Position numbers and translations under genes: made by a program
The notes under the pieces: generated by a model
Databases searched by the model: none
What the model was told of the DNA's origin: nothing
Seen by the model: the letters and a program-made list of their open reading frames with translations, nothing else
Shown: in pieces, positions 35,169 through 46,946 of the stretch
Position numbering within the stretch: position 1 is the stretch's first letter
Layout of the letters: each line of letters opens with the position of its first letter
Source: Rhynchospora pubera
Lineage: Eukaryota > Streptophyta > Magnoliopsida > Poales > Cyperaceae
NCBI GenBank assembly: GCA_028095005.1
Contig: CM051463.1
Span: forward strand, 3,456,295 to 3,520,294
DNA: 64,000 nucleotides
Direction of reading: 5' to 3'

Positions 35169-36177
35169 GTTTAGAAGGAATAGTTTCATTTTAGTCCTTA
35201 CAAAAACGAAATATCAAGTCAAAAGACGCTTTTGACCGCCCACACTGACCGTCCGTTGCCAATTCTGCTTCTTTTCTTCGTGAAAGATAAAATTTTTTTT
35301 ATGGAGAGTGCTTTTTATTCCGATTTATTTATTTATAACGATATTTCCATTTCGGGTAAAGAGAATATTGTATGTTTCGTTACTAATTAAAATATTACAT
35401 TGCTTTAGAATTTAGATTGTGGTAGGGCTTGAGTTTTAAGTTAATAATGGAGTCACAAAACGTATGGATCTGTAATTTCTGATTTTATGATGTTGTACTA
35501 AACGTCTCTAGGTTTGTCGATTGCAAAACAATATCATTTGGCATTTAACAATCTTTTTTGAATTTTATAGGAAGAAGATACAATTTATGAGGATTTGGAT
35601 AAAAGCTTTAAGAAAGATCAAGATCAAGTCATTAGAGAGCTTATAGGCTAGTTTAGAATACGATAGAAGGTATACTTTAGTCCTTGTTTATCCTTGAAAT
35701 GGTCTAGATAGCGAAAAGCTCAATAAACCAGCAAAATCATGTTTTCTGTGACCTAGCGTCGTACAACGCAAGATAGTGGCACACAACGCTAGAACAGCTA
35801 AATTCATACTTTTGTGAATCAACGTTGCACAACGCTATATAGAGTTAGGCAACGCTGATTCACAACGTTGTACAACGCTCAGTAGTGTTGTACAACGCTG
35901 CAGTTAAAAAACTTGGAAAATTTCCTGAGTACCATCATGCAACGCTATATAGCGTTGCACAACGCCACAAAAATCCCAAGTTAGCTGGCTGATTCAGAAA
36001 GCTCTCTGTTAACGTTAGCCAACGTCTTTCAGCGTTGGGTAACGTTAGCGTTGTGTGACGGTATATAGAGTTGTACAACGCTCTGTTGAATCTGTCAGAG
36101 TTGTTCCTTTTGTCTCCCTTTAACGTTGTGTAACGCCATTCAGTGGCAAGCAACGCTCTGACAATTTCCAACGGAAT

Positions 36178-36367
36178 TGTCGGAGCTTTCCTTTGGTTAT
36201 ACACTCCTTCGTTGTGCGACGGCAAATAGCGTTGTGCAATTGTCGGAGCTTTTCTTTGGTTATACACTCCTTCGTTGTGCGACGGCAAATAACGTTGTGC
36301 AATTGTGGGAGCTTTCCTTTGGTTATACACTCCTTCGTTGTGCGACGGCAAATAGCATTGCACAACG
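36178..36367 (+). repeat. 63-bp tandem repeat, three copies, in the solo LTR
   Basis: Units start near 36178, 36241 and 36304, each with GGAGCTTT.CTTTGGTTAT, CTCCTTCGTTGTGCGACGGC and AAATA.CGTTGTGCAA. A few substitutions separate them. Confidence 0.9.
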
Positions 36368-36499
36368 CTCTGACAGACCAACGGCTATATTAAAGAGCCG
36401 TTAGAATTTACAACGGTCATATTCCAGCGTTGTATAACGCTATTCAGCGTTGTACAACGCTGTGGCCTATTTTTGCTGGGGAACTGCTCATTTCGAGCC

Positions 36500-36510
36500 C
36501 TATATATATC
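36500..36510 (+). promoter_or_regulatory. TATA box of the solo LTR
   Basis: GAGCCCTATATATATCCACC at about 1.0 kb into the LTR, followed by a pyrimidine-rich TTGTTCTCTCTCC initiator-like stretch. Confidence 0.55.
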
Positions 36511-37108
36511 CACCCCTTGTTCTCTCTCCAACAAAACGAGTTGTAGAGCTTTGCCTTGCAAAATTAGACCAGAATTGAGCCTTTGAGCATAGGGATACTC
36601 TCCCACTTGAGCTTTTCATAGCTAGACCATCTTGAGAGATTTAGTAGCCTCAAACACCACCGCCCCGACATTGTCGCTAGGTGTAGGTTGGAATAGGTTG
36701 AGAGCTCTTCTCCTTTGAGGCCGTTGTGCCATTCGAGTTAGGCCGATCCGCCTCGAGTGTCCTTGTGACGAGGTGATTCGGTTCGAAGTTGTAGTCCCGT
36801 TCTTGTTGGAATTGAACGGAGCGCGCCCTTTCGTGGTAGCGAAACTCCCGGAGACGTACGACTAAGGCTAGCTTCTTCTAGCGAGTCGGAACTCCGTAAT
36901 CACATTGCGTTTTCAATTTCTCTCTCTCTTTTTCTCTTTATTATCTTGCTATACTTGAATTGCTTGTGTGCTTGCTTGTATTGGGTACCAATTGAATTGT
37001 GTTAGGGTAGTTCATACCAAACCGGTCCAAAACCTTAAATCGTTTCCGCTAAACCTTGATTAAGCCGCCTCCTTAGGGACAACATATGATAATGTAAAAT
37101 ATATAATG

Positions 37109-37265
37109 GGGCGTTTGGATCGCTTAGGAATTTGGGGAATTTTTTATTACTAGGCATAAATTTATTGGAAAATATGTAACTTTATAAAGAATTTAGATTG
37201 TTTATAATAAATTTATGTCTAGGAATAGAAAATTCCCCAAATTTCCACTCCAATCCAAACGGGGC
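37109..37265. mobile_element. MITE, GGGGCGTTTGGATC type
   Basis: Left GGGGCGTTTGGATCG and right CCAATCCAAACGGGGCC are imperfect inverted ends. Sub-terminal GGAATTTGGGGAATTTT pairs with AAAATTCCCCAAATTTCC. It lies 25 bases from the solo LTR. Confidence 0.7.
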
Positions 37266-39211
37266 CAATGAGATTTTAATATTTAAGATTTTGGGTAATG
37301 CACGTTATTTATATTCATAATTATCCAATTTTATATAGATTTTTATTGCAAGGAAAAAAAACACGTTAATTAATTCTATATTAAGTTAAATTTTTTCAGA
37401 TGCAAATTCAAATGGGTACGAAATCGAATTGCCTTGAAAATATATTCAGTTAAAACTATGCAGAAAAATCATCATATTTTCTGAAAAACATAAGTAAGCC
37501 AACTTTGAATTTTGTTTCCTTTAGATACCCTGTTTTTAAAGCGAACTCCGACATTTATATATATGTTTTTGTATTAATTTGATGCGTTAGGTTTCTTAAG
37601 ATTTGAATATTTAGTGTCTCCCTTCTAACCTTAATTAGACCAAACAATCTCTGGACTTTAAAGTTCGAATTTTACTTTCTTTTTTTCGAGAATTTAGCAA
37701 AGGCCGTCGATGATTTTAAATTTTTGTTGAATGTAACATTAATTTTACACAAAATGCCGTATGCTGTAATGCAAAAAACACTTACTTTGAGAAATTAATA
37801 CAAAATTTCAATTTCCAACAATAAAGAAGTGTTTTGTCTTACCCTATATAAAATTGTAAATCTGGTCGGCAGTCAAGATGGGACTCGGATTCAACCATTT
37901 GCAATGAACCCAAGAATTGAATTTTTTTTTTTTTAGGGAACATCACGGTCACGGTCTATACGGATCTGTTTGGTTTATTGGATCCTCTGTGGCATAACCT
38001 TATTGACAGTCTTCGACTTGCACAAAGCGTTTCTAGATAATTTATACCTGCATTTATTTTACAGATGAACATCAAACTTATCAATTAGATTATGCAGAAA
38101 AAAATATAAATGCAAATAATTTCTTGCTACAACAGTAGATGTTTGTGATTCAAATATCGTTTGTCAATGTTTAACTTCAAAATTCGAAAGTAAAATACAT
38201 TTAATTTAAAATAATTTGTTAAAACAAAAAAATCATGAATTATTCTAGATAAATAAATAATTAATTAAGATACATGCTAAAAGGTATGTAGATGTTTGAG
38301 TATGGTCTTACCATTTTGGTTTTAACAACAAAAATAATTTCGTAAAGATATTATATAAACTATAAAGTATGTATTCCTAGAACATTAAAGTATGCTATAT
38401 ATTCATATCGGAAGGCAAATCAAACCACGCAACCTCTGTTGAGAGATCTGCATGCTTCTTAGCGTTCTGAGAACCAACATTCCAACACCTCAAGAGAACT
38501 ACAACTTATAAGACTTCATGGGTGGGGATGCAGAAGATCCAGAAAACGCTACTACTAGACACAGGTAGCCGAAAGGCACGTGCAGCCGTCACTAATAATA
38601 ATTATAATACTACTTGTTACATTGAACGCATTTACTTAACGGAGTGATGGCACCTACAGTACACAAGTTGGCAAATTGCTGTCATTTGTCTTTGCAAATG
38701 GGGACTGAACCAATGCATTTGTGCAGCAAGTTGTCATAGACTATACTTTAGGTTCATCCCCTTTTTTGTGCTTTTAGCCTTTTTGGGGACCCCCATACTT
38801 CGAATGGCTTCCATGTTACACAAAAATATCTCATGCCTCGGAAGAATAATGAAGAGAATTTGCAACAATCGCATTGATTTACAAAATTGTTTCTGTTGTG
38901 ATAATATTACATATCCGAATTGAATGAGTTATTTGATCCTATCGATATTTGATCTATCTCATTTAAAATTTTTTTTAGAATTTTTTGATAGCGGCTACAA
39001 GAAAACACTGTTTATTAAAATTTTATAGTGGCTACAAATTTTCAGAGCATTAACATAACTGAAAATTTATCCGAGTTATTTTAATGATGCCAATATTTGG
39101 GTAAAAAATAAAATTTGCATCCATGGACACCATTCTTTTTTAAAAGCAACTTAATAGATTATAATCTCAGCTACCTTAAACGTTTTGAGTAAAAAGACAA
39201 TAAAAGTTTTG
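37266..39211. other. intergenic stretch without recognisable gene
   Basis: AT-rich. A more mixed patch at 38400-38600 was examined on both strands and gives no persuasive frame, although the minus strand faintly resembles a retroelement piece. Confidence 0.4.
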
Positions 39212-39566
39212 ACATAGACTAAAATCGATCGCTATTGACTGACTGACGGACCCATACATCAGTAGTGATTATATCTCAACAACTTATAGCTATCGACTGA
39301 TTGACCAAATTATATATTTTTTTAAAAAAATTTAGTATTTTACATAATTATTAATCTAAATAATTCTTTTTCCTCCAATAACGATAATTTTTAAAAATAT
39401 GAAAAAATAGCGTTAAAAAAATTCAAAAATATAAAAAATTTAATCTCTAGTAAGATTTCAATATGAGAAACACATTGAAGGGCTCATATCGGTAGTTGAA
39501 ACATAAAAAATTAAGATATAATCATGACTAACGAGTCCATTCGTCAATTGCGACTGATTTTAATCT
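39212..39566. mobile_element. fold-back MITE, diverged
   Basis: Left CTAAAATCGATCGCTATTGAC and AGTGATTATATCTCAA pair with right TTGCGACTGATTTTAATC and TAAGATATAATCATGACT. Inner arms include a TAGTAAGATTTCAATATGAG motif shared with other fold-back elements here. Confidence 0.5.
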
Positions 39567-40615
39567 TTTTTATTTTTTAGTTTTTGATTTGTTTAATAAG
39601 ATCGTGGCAAAATCTATCTAAGGTTTAGTCGGGTCAACCTTTTGTTCTTTGTTTTTTAGAAACTCTTGACAGCGGCTGTCAAGTAAAAGTACAACACAAA
39701 AAAAAAGACAAAGAACAACTAGATGATTGGTAGCATCGCAACTGTAGTCGAATCACATTGACAACGCCGCAATCACCGACTGACCACCTAGATTTGTCGT
39801 AGAAGGAGGAAAAGAAGAGACAAACAAGTAGTAGAAGAAGAGTGAAAGGCAGGAGGAGGCCGGCGGTGACCTCCCCCACCTAGCGTTTGCACCGATGAGA
39901 CTCAAAATTGCCTGGGGGTCAACCTTGTGTCTATAAAAACTAATAAAGTAGGTCGGCCTGTATTTGGTTCCAACATAATCTTATCCATGCATATCCAACA
40001 AATGCACTAAATAACAAATTATTTTAAAATAATTAGTATTATGCCATTGATCTATTGATATGACAATTTTATCCTTGTAAATATGTCACTAAAAAAATTT
40101 AAATTAAAAAATACCATCACCAAAATAACAACTTAGTTTTATGCCGCTACAAATTAATAAAAATAAGTTTTATGATACTGTATAAATATAAATATTAGTT
40201 TTATACCATTAGTACATTAAAATGTTGCATAAATAAAATTTTTACAATTTTATAATAGCATATTTCAAATTAGTCATCTAACAAATATATATATGTATAT
40301 ACCTACTGTAGTTTATAAATTATTTTTTCTACCAAATAAAATTTGATAACAAAAAAAAATGTGCGTTGATCATATGATCACAATAAGAGGGAAATTACAA
40401 CTTTACATAAATATGCTTCTAAGAACATAATCTGATTTTGAATTCGTCAGTTTTAATTGATATTTGATTCCATAATTAGTCTGATTTTGAATTATTTTTT
40501 TATTCTAGTTTATTTTCTTTTTGGTACTACATATGGAGGGTAGTTTGGGAAATTTTCAAAATAGTGATAGATTGAGAGTGGCATATTTATAATTTATTAC
40601 TACATTTTTGGAGAA
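39567..40615. other. intergenic stretch without recognisable gene
   Basis: A purine-rich patch at 39700-39900 has a 66-residue minus-strand frame of low complexity; not supported as a gene. Confidence 0.4.
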
Positions 40616-40620
40616 AAAAT

Positions 40621-42502
40621 TGTGACATTCCTGAATTTTAGGACATGTTTGCAATACATCGAATTCTAAGGTCCTATTTGAAAAATATCCATGTTTATCC
40701 ACTTTGAAAATATCTCTTTGATCTTATCCACTTTGAAAATATCTATTTGATCTTATCCACATTTTTAGTAGCTAAGTAATCAATATTTATATAAATAATT
40801 TCTGATAATTAATATCTTTATAAATAGGCTCAGTTATTTTTATAAATAGTATTAATATTTTCAGAAATAATAGCTAAGTAATTCCTTTCTGCTTACTTAG
40901 CCATTAAGTAATCTAGAATATTTACCATTTTAGCCAGACCTCTACTATAAATAGACTCCAGCCTCATTTCATTTCGTATATCATTTCTGTTTCTCTCTCT
41001 TCCTAGCAAATTGTGAATACCACCTTGGTTTTGAATAGTCGGCCATTTGGAGAATTCGAGTGTTGTTCTGATTAGTCAGTTTTGTCGAGTGAACAACAAG
41101 ACTATTCAGGGTCAACCGACGACTACTATCCGGAATACGAGACCGAGGAGACTGGTTAAGACTCTATCGACCCTCCCGAGGAGTAACCTCTCTGTTTCCA
41201 GCTTTACCAGGTGTGGATTGTCTTTTCATGACTATTATGGATGCCTTAGGTTTTGTTTAATTCTTAGTTAGTAATTAGATCATTATTTAAATGTGTGCAT
41301 ATCATGTCATCTACATTAAGTAAACAGTTAAGAGCACATCATTTAAGATTAGTTTTGCATAATTATAGGATATGCATTCATGTTAATAAAGTGATTGATA
41401 AATTTAAAAGTGCTTTAAATCAACACTTGCATTTGGTGCGGATCAGGATAGTGAGACCGAGTGAGATAAGAGCGTTTTGCACGCGATTTCCATTATCGGG
41501 AGTGGTACCTCAGCCATTGCCGGTGGGCTCCTTATGATAGCGATCTCGAGCAACGCGTTTCTGATGATCACTCAGCAGACCGACCGTCAGGCGGTACTGC
41601 GGTCACTTGATGGTTATTTGTGTTATTATTATATCCATTTGACTTGTGTTAGTATATTCCCTTGGCTTGACTTGAACCCACGACCTTAGGGTCCTGCGTG
41701 TGTCATTATACCAGACTGCCTCTCGACCCCCATGCGTCAGTTTACCGGTACCGTGTATTACTGCCTACTCCTCGACGGGGGATGTAGGGACGGGGCACCT
41801 ATGAGTTGTCGAGCATCTATGCGTTAGGCTGATCTGTCGGCACGGTTCATGTCATATGTGTTGGGATTTGTGAGATGGATTCTGGATTTTTGTGTGACTT
41901 ATGATTTGACCATTGAGTGCGGGTGCTTCACTCTCGTATTATTATATGAACTCCGTATATTACTACGTTATTATTATCCGCTTCTCCAGATACTTTTCAG
42001 ATTTTACTTTGGCATGTCACTATGTGTGGATTAGTAATATCATTAAATTATACTCACACTTAGAAATTATAATATAGGAATTAAAATAATCTAACTTATG
42101 TATGGTGTAGTTCCTAACTAGTTTTTAACCAAAGCCTTAGGTTTATCCTTGTTCCACCACTGAGTATTCGCGTACTCAGCCCACATAATTGCTTGTGGCG
42201 CAGGTTCAGGTTTGGTAGACTTACCAGAGGAGTTTTTGCCAGAAGACCAAGCCGAGCTGGAATAGTATTTATCCGCTGTGCATGATTACTTATGTTTTGT
42301 TTGTATGATGGCGGGAGATTTTGATGTGTGTTTATTTTACCAATCTCTTGTGTTGTATGAACAAACCATGCCATTATTATGTGATATTATTTGTGATATT
42401 TGTATCTGTGACACTGTTTTATAGCCTTACGTATGCGCAGCAGATTGTGCATACGTGGCGGGGCTGTCCTCCCCAGATTGCGACTTGGTTTGGGGTGTGA
42501 CA
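40621..42502. mobile_element. solo LTR, 1882 bp, probably gypsy (Del/Tekay-like)
   Basis: Starts TGTGACATTCCTGAATTTT and ends TTTGGGGTGTGACA, so both termini carry TGTGACA / TGTCACA-compatible TG...CA ends. A perfect 5-base duplication AAAAT flanks it (40616-40620 and 42503-42507). TATAAATAGAC near 40947 and a TTTCTCTCTCTTCC stretch mark promoter and start region in plus orientation. A 27-base duplication (TTATCCACTTTGAAAATATC) lies at 40695-40760. The TGTGACAT start and length suggest Del/Tekay chromoviruses, an inference only. Confidence 0.88.
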
Positions 42503-42707
42503 AAAATAATGCCATAAAAGTAATTTTTTTAACAATTTTATATAGTAAATTTCGAATTGTCAATTTAACAATGACGTTTCTCTAATTAACAGTTTTGACA
42601 GCGGCATAAATCTAATTTTTCGTTTATGATTATTAAAATTTTAAGATTAAGATAATTACGTTTAACAGTACTCAGATATTTGCCGTAACACTCAATAATT
42701 TACCGGA

Positions 42708-42890
42708 AATGATAACTGTAATCTGCAGTTTGGTCATCACTAGTCATCGCTTGAACACATGCAAATAAATAAGTTCAATAAAAATAAATTGAATATGCAT
42801 ATAACAATATGAACAACAATACAAAAAATAAAATCTAACTCGTGGTTGAATAAAGTGAACACACTGATAAATAAATTGGACATATAAATG
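42708..42890 (+). repeat. dispersed repeat, copy 2
   Basis: Matches 29836-29930 at GATAACTGT.ATCTGCAGTT and TAGTCATCGCTTGAACA, followed by GTGAACA-type AT-rich repeats, then directly by a family 1 MITE. Confidence 0.55.
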
Positions 42891-42892
42891 AA

Positions 42893-43106
42893 TAGGGATG
42901 AGCCTGAAATAGGGAATAAGAATAAGAAATTTCGATTTCCGTGCTTATTCTTATTCTTATGCAATCCAAACAACACAAGAATAAAAAATTTGGGCCCTTA
43001 TTCCTATCTAACAAAACCATGATATAAGAATAAGGAATAAGGATAAACACGCAAGCCGAAATTTCTTATTCCTATTTCCTATTTCCGGCTCATCCAAACA
43101 CACCTA
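42893..43106. mobile_element. MITE family 1, copy 3
   Basis: Right end GGCTCATCCAAACACACC is intact. The left end is reduced to GGGATGAGCC. The interior has GGGAATAAGAATAAGAAATT and its inverted partner. Confidence 0.7.
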
Positions 43107-43457
43107 AGTGAATAAATACAAATGCGATAGCACAGAATGACACATGAAGAGATGATAAATAGTAATTTCCAGAGTTTACTATTATAATTAGTAAATTTAA
43201 TCATTTTCAAGTTAGAAAAAATATATTCCGAAAGGTCATATATTTGCCGTTTACTCTTAAGATGATTAATCCAAAAAAACTATCAAAGAAATGTACGGGA
43301 GAAAAGAAATGTACTAATTTAATAGAAAGATTAATTAATTTCGTAACTTGGATTAAAAAGAGAGCAATTTTGAACGAAGAATAAAAAATCCTAAAGTGCG
43401 CCCCCCCCTCCTCTTTTTTTCTTTTCTCTCCCCCTGCTGCTTTCAAGTGGCTATATG

Positions 43458-43613
43458 GCTCCGTTTGAATAAGTGTGGGAAGAAGAGAAGAAAGGAAGAA
43501 GTGGGAAGAAATATTGAGAAGTGTGTAACTTTGTGAAGAGTTTGGATTGTTTATAATTTTTTTCTTCCCTTCTTCCCTTCTTCCTCCTTCTTCTCAATGC
43601 ATCCAAACGCACC
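43458..43613 (+). mobile_element. MITE, pyrimidine-rich family, copy D
   Basis: Left GCTCCGTTTGAATAAGTGTG and right AATGCATCCAAACGCACC, with CTATATG repeated on both flanks (43451-43457 and 43614-43620). The interior AGTGTGTAACTTTGTGAAGAG is shared with copies A-C. Confidence 0.75.
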
Positions 43614-43657
43614 CTATATGAAGTACTAATTCAGACTACGTACAAAGCACCTACGGT

Positions 43658-43717
43658 AAAGTAATATATTATGCCCTGAATTATTCTAAAGTAATAGATT
43701 ATGCCCTGAATTATTCT
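43658..43717 (+). repeat. 30-bp tandem duplication
   Basis: AAAGTAATAtATTATGCCCTG... repeated once with one mismatch. Confidence 0.85.
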
Positions 43718-44159
43718 ATGTAAAGTAACAGATCTTATTTACATGCACACAACATACATTTCCTTTCTTTAATTAAAAATATGAAAAAAAAACATTTACT
43801 TAATATAACATTGCTTATCTAGTATATGTCATCGATGGTAGCAAAAATAACTTTGGAGTACTAATTTTGATTTGTAATATCTTGTACGATTTAGTAAAAT
43901 TTAATTCTAATTTACACATTTTGAGCTTCTCACACTTTTAGGATACATTAATCACATTAATTAGCCATATCCCGAAACTTCAAAAAATAAAAAAATAAAA
44001 AATTTATCATCTCCAAGATTCATCATCATCTCCTGGAATCATTAATGGGAATCATCCCATCATTCCCTAGAATTATTAATGATGATTAATGAGAATCATC
44101 CCCTCCCTCCTCTCAGTTTCGCTCCCTCCCCCTTCCCCCTCACCCTCCTTCCCATTTGA

Positions 44160-44640
44160 TTCAAAATAACATTAACTAGAATAGTTAGTTTTTTTTTCAA
44201 AAACACTTAATAACATTAATGGAAACATTAGCAATTTTTCCAGCATAATTATTTTTTTCCAGAACAACTAGAACAGTTAGTATTTTTTCCGGCACAATTT
44301 TTTTTTTTTGCAGAACAAGTAAACAATTACCTTACCAACTTGAACAATTACTTTACCAACTAAAACAATTAGCACTTTTTTCTAGCACAATTATATTTTT
44401 CCAGAACAACTAGAACAATTACTTTACGAACTAGAACAATTAGTTTACGAAGTAGAACAACTACTCATATTAACTAGAACAATTAGTTTCAGACAATCTT
44501 TTTTTTTCCAGCGCAATTAATTTTTTTCCTAGAACAATTAATATATTTCATAGAACAATTAGTAACATTAATTAGAACAATTAATATTTTTTCTAAGAGC
44601 AATTAGTACATTTGATGGGACAGTTAACAAAAAAATTGTA
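44160..44640 (+). repeat. degenerate minisatellite of AACTAGAACAATTAGT units
   Basis: A run of imperfect copies of AGAACAATTAG, AGAACAACTAG and TTTTTTTCCAGCACAATTA blocks over almost 500 bases. No frame. Confidence 0.65.
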
Positions 44641-45151
44641 AAAAAATTATTTGATTGAAGTTATCAGCTAAGAGATGGGATCAGAGATATAAATGAAAGA
44701 GAATGAGCATAAGTGTTGATGAGATGATAGACATAAATGGGGATGGAAGCAAAGATGACAAGATTTACAAAAATATAAAAGAAGAAAACGTGTTTTTGGA
44801 GGGAATGATGATAAGCAATTTCCAAAAAATTTAGTCATATCTCGAGCCAGTTAGTTTATTATAGCATGACCGGATCCTATATATTGTAAGTTACCAATCA
44901 TATCCATGCCTAAGAATAGTTGAAATACATTGTTTTGTTTTTGAAAAAAAAAATTCGCTTATCTCATGATTTTTAAAAATTAGCAAGGATAAAAGTAAAA
45001 GTCGTAAAACCCTATGAATATCACCTCAGCTAGCTACATAGAAACCTTAGAGTCAATTGAATCTTACCTCTTGTACTCTGTCAAATCTGGCTTTAAACAC
45101 TAACCCAAATTCCAACATAATTACAAAGGAAACAGCCCCAAACAAGAAGGA
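44641..45151. other. stretch upstream of the eIF2-alpha-like gene
   Basis: AT-rich, no gene. It should hold the promoter of the paralogue at 45152, but no clear TATA box or telo-box is visible, in contrast to the full eIF2-alpha gene. Confidence 0.4.
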
Positions 45152-46946
45152 ATGGCGAGCCCGAACCTAGAGTGCAGAATGTATGAGTCAAAGTTCCCCA
45201 AGGCGGAAACAGTAGTCATGGTCCAAACAACTGAGAGTTCTGAGATGGGCACAATTGTATCACTCGTAGAGTACAACAACATCAATGGATTGATTTTCTT
45301 CACTGAAACGGACAGCCGTCCACAACGCCGCTCCATCTCTTCCCTCTTCAAATGCCGCTCTTTATCCTCCCCCGCCTTCAAGGTTGAGCCATTCGAGCCA
45401 GCTCTCGTGCTTCGTGTTAATAGGTATATGCATATCATTATATCTCTTGAAGTTGAATGGTTTACCCAATTACCCTGCCCCCTTTTAGGGATTAGATCAC
45501 ACAACCACACAGTTGCATGCAATATCTTCATTAGAGAATTTTCAAAAACTAAGGATGATAATGCTCAAACCTGCAGAGGTGGTGTACAAAATCTATTGTG
45601 GTACAACAGAAGAGCAGAAGTTAAGAAAATGTCAACGGCCAGTAAATTAATACTTTGAGAATAATTTGTTTCTTTTTTCCTTTATTAAAAATAAATGGAG
45701 ACATCTTACAATTGTAGTTATTTTTATCAGGATCTCAAAAAAAAAAAAAATACTTTTTTAGGAATTGATGCAATTTCAACACTTGAGATCATAAGCAATT
45801 TCAATATCTAAAAGTAGATTATAAAATATATTTCACAGCATTTTAGCGCCCCCAAGAGGCGAGAGGTGGGGATATATATAGTTGTCTCGCTAGTACACTG
45901 CAGATGGACAAAGGCTTAGCTGATAGCTGTAATCCTTCTTTATAGTAAACAGCATTTATAGTAGATCATAAAATTATCACAGCTGCTGATTAGAACTAAG
46001 ATGAACAAAAGAAAATCAAAGTTGTGGTTAATACGGAATTGTATGATTTCGGGTTAGTGAGACCTAATTTGGGTTTAACTGGGGTGAAAATATATCTGAA
46101 ATTCTGAATACATAAAGAGTTGGTGATAACGCCATGCTGAATTGAATGAAGGAATAATTGGATGAACTCTAAAAATGGGCGACATTGCACATGATGTTCT
46201 GTTTAGGTTATTCACATTAAATGACAATATGAACCAGTATGTTCTTACTTCTTAGTTATCACAACTCTTATTAAAACTAGAAATTTCAATTGTTAAACAG
46301 TGAAAAGGGATGCATTTATCTCTCGAAAAGGGAGGTGAAAGAGGAGGATGCAAAGGTATGCAAGAAGCAGTATTACAAGTCAATGCTGGTACACTTCATC
46401 ATGCGCAATGTGGCCAAGACCCTCTCAATCGACCTAGAAGATATCTACACCACAATTGGCTGGCCTCTCTACCGCAAGTACGGTCATGCATTCAATGTAC
46501 TTGACTGAACTCTCAAGTTTTCTGTTCAATATGGCAATTTCACCTTTTTTTTCTTTCTTAATTTTTGTCTCAACATGCTTCTGAATTTTTCTCAACAGGC
46601 TCTTAAGTTGATAGCGAATGACCCTAATTCAATCCTTGATTCTATTACCAAGGAAGTAAAGGAAGTTGGCCCTGATGGTGAAGAGGTAAGGTCGTTCTGT
46701 TACATATATATGCAATGTGATTTTGTAATTTCATGTTTTTTTTTTCAAAAAAAAAAATAATAATAAATAAATAATAGAGAGGTGCATAAATTGTTTTTTT
46801 AGGTGCCGAAAATGGTACCAGCAGTTACAGAAGAGATGAAGGACGTACTGGTTAAGAAAATAAGAGATTTTTTAGACATAATGGGCGCCTTTCATGCGCT
46901 TTTACCTATGGATCCAGCAGCATTTTCTTTTAAAGATCTAGTTTAA
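45152..46946 (+). CDS. truncated eIF2-alpha-like paralogue
   Basis: Four exons (45152-45423, 46301-46496, 46599-46685, 46803-46946) join in frame to 232 residues without a stop. Residues 1-90 match the eIF2-alpha S1 domain ([38 protein letters not shown]), residues 91-200 the helical domain (EKGCIYLSKREV, SIDLEDIYTTIGWPLYRKYG, DPNSILDSITKEVKEVGP, then VPAVTEEMKD). After KKIRD the sequence departs from the family, so the C-terminal alpha/beta domain that binds eIF2-gamma is missing. In the phosphorylation loop [10 protein letters not shown] is replaced by TETDSRPQRRS; Asp54 aligns with the Ser51-equivalent of the neighbour. It has two introns that the neighbouring full gene lacks. It could be an expressed regulator or a young pseudogene with its frame still open. 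Confidence 0.75.

Larger units (their letters stand above)
35491..37084. mobile_element. solo LTR of an LTR retrotransposon, 1594 bp
   Basis: Starts TGTTGTACTAA and ends TTAGGGACAACA, so it has TG...CA ends and short inverted termini. A perfect 5-base duplication TATGA flanks it (35486-35490 and 37085-37089), showing that one LTR remains after LTR-LTR recombination. A TATATATA box at 36500-36509 marks the promoter in plus orientation. U3 is full of AACGTTGTACAACGCT-like palindromes and holds a three-copy tandem repeat. No protein coding; the frames inside come from the repeats. Family not identified; long LTRs are common in SIRE/Maximus-type copia and in gypsy elements. Confidence 0.88.

Noticed and set aside
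35935..36404. Overlapping frames with three 20-residue repeats on both strands, suggestive of a repeat protein or CRISPR-like array
   Set aside because: They lie in the U3 of a solo LTR; units are contiguous without spacers and no cas-like or host gene context exists.
38400..38600. Patch of mixed composition, faint resemblance to a LINE endonuclease start on the minus strand
   Set aside because: Only a few residues fit and stops intervene; too weak to report.
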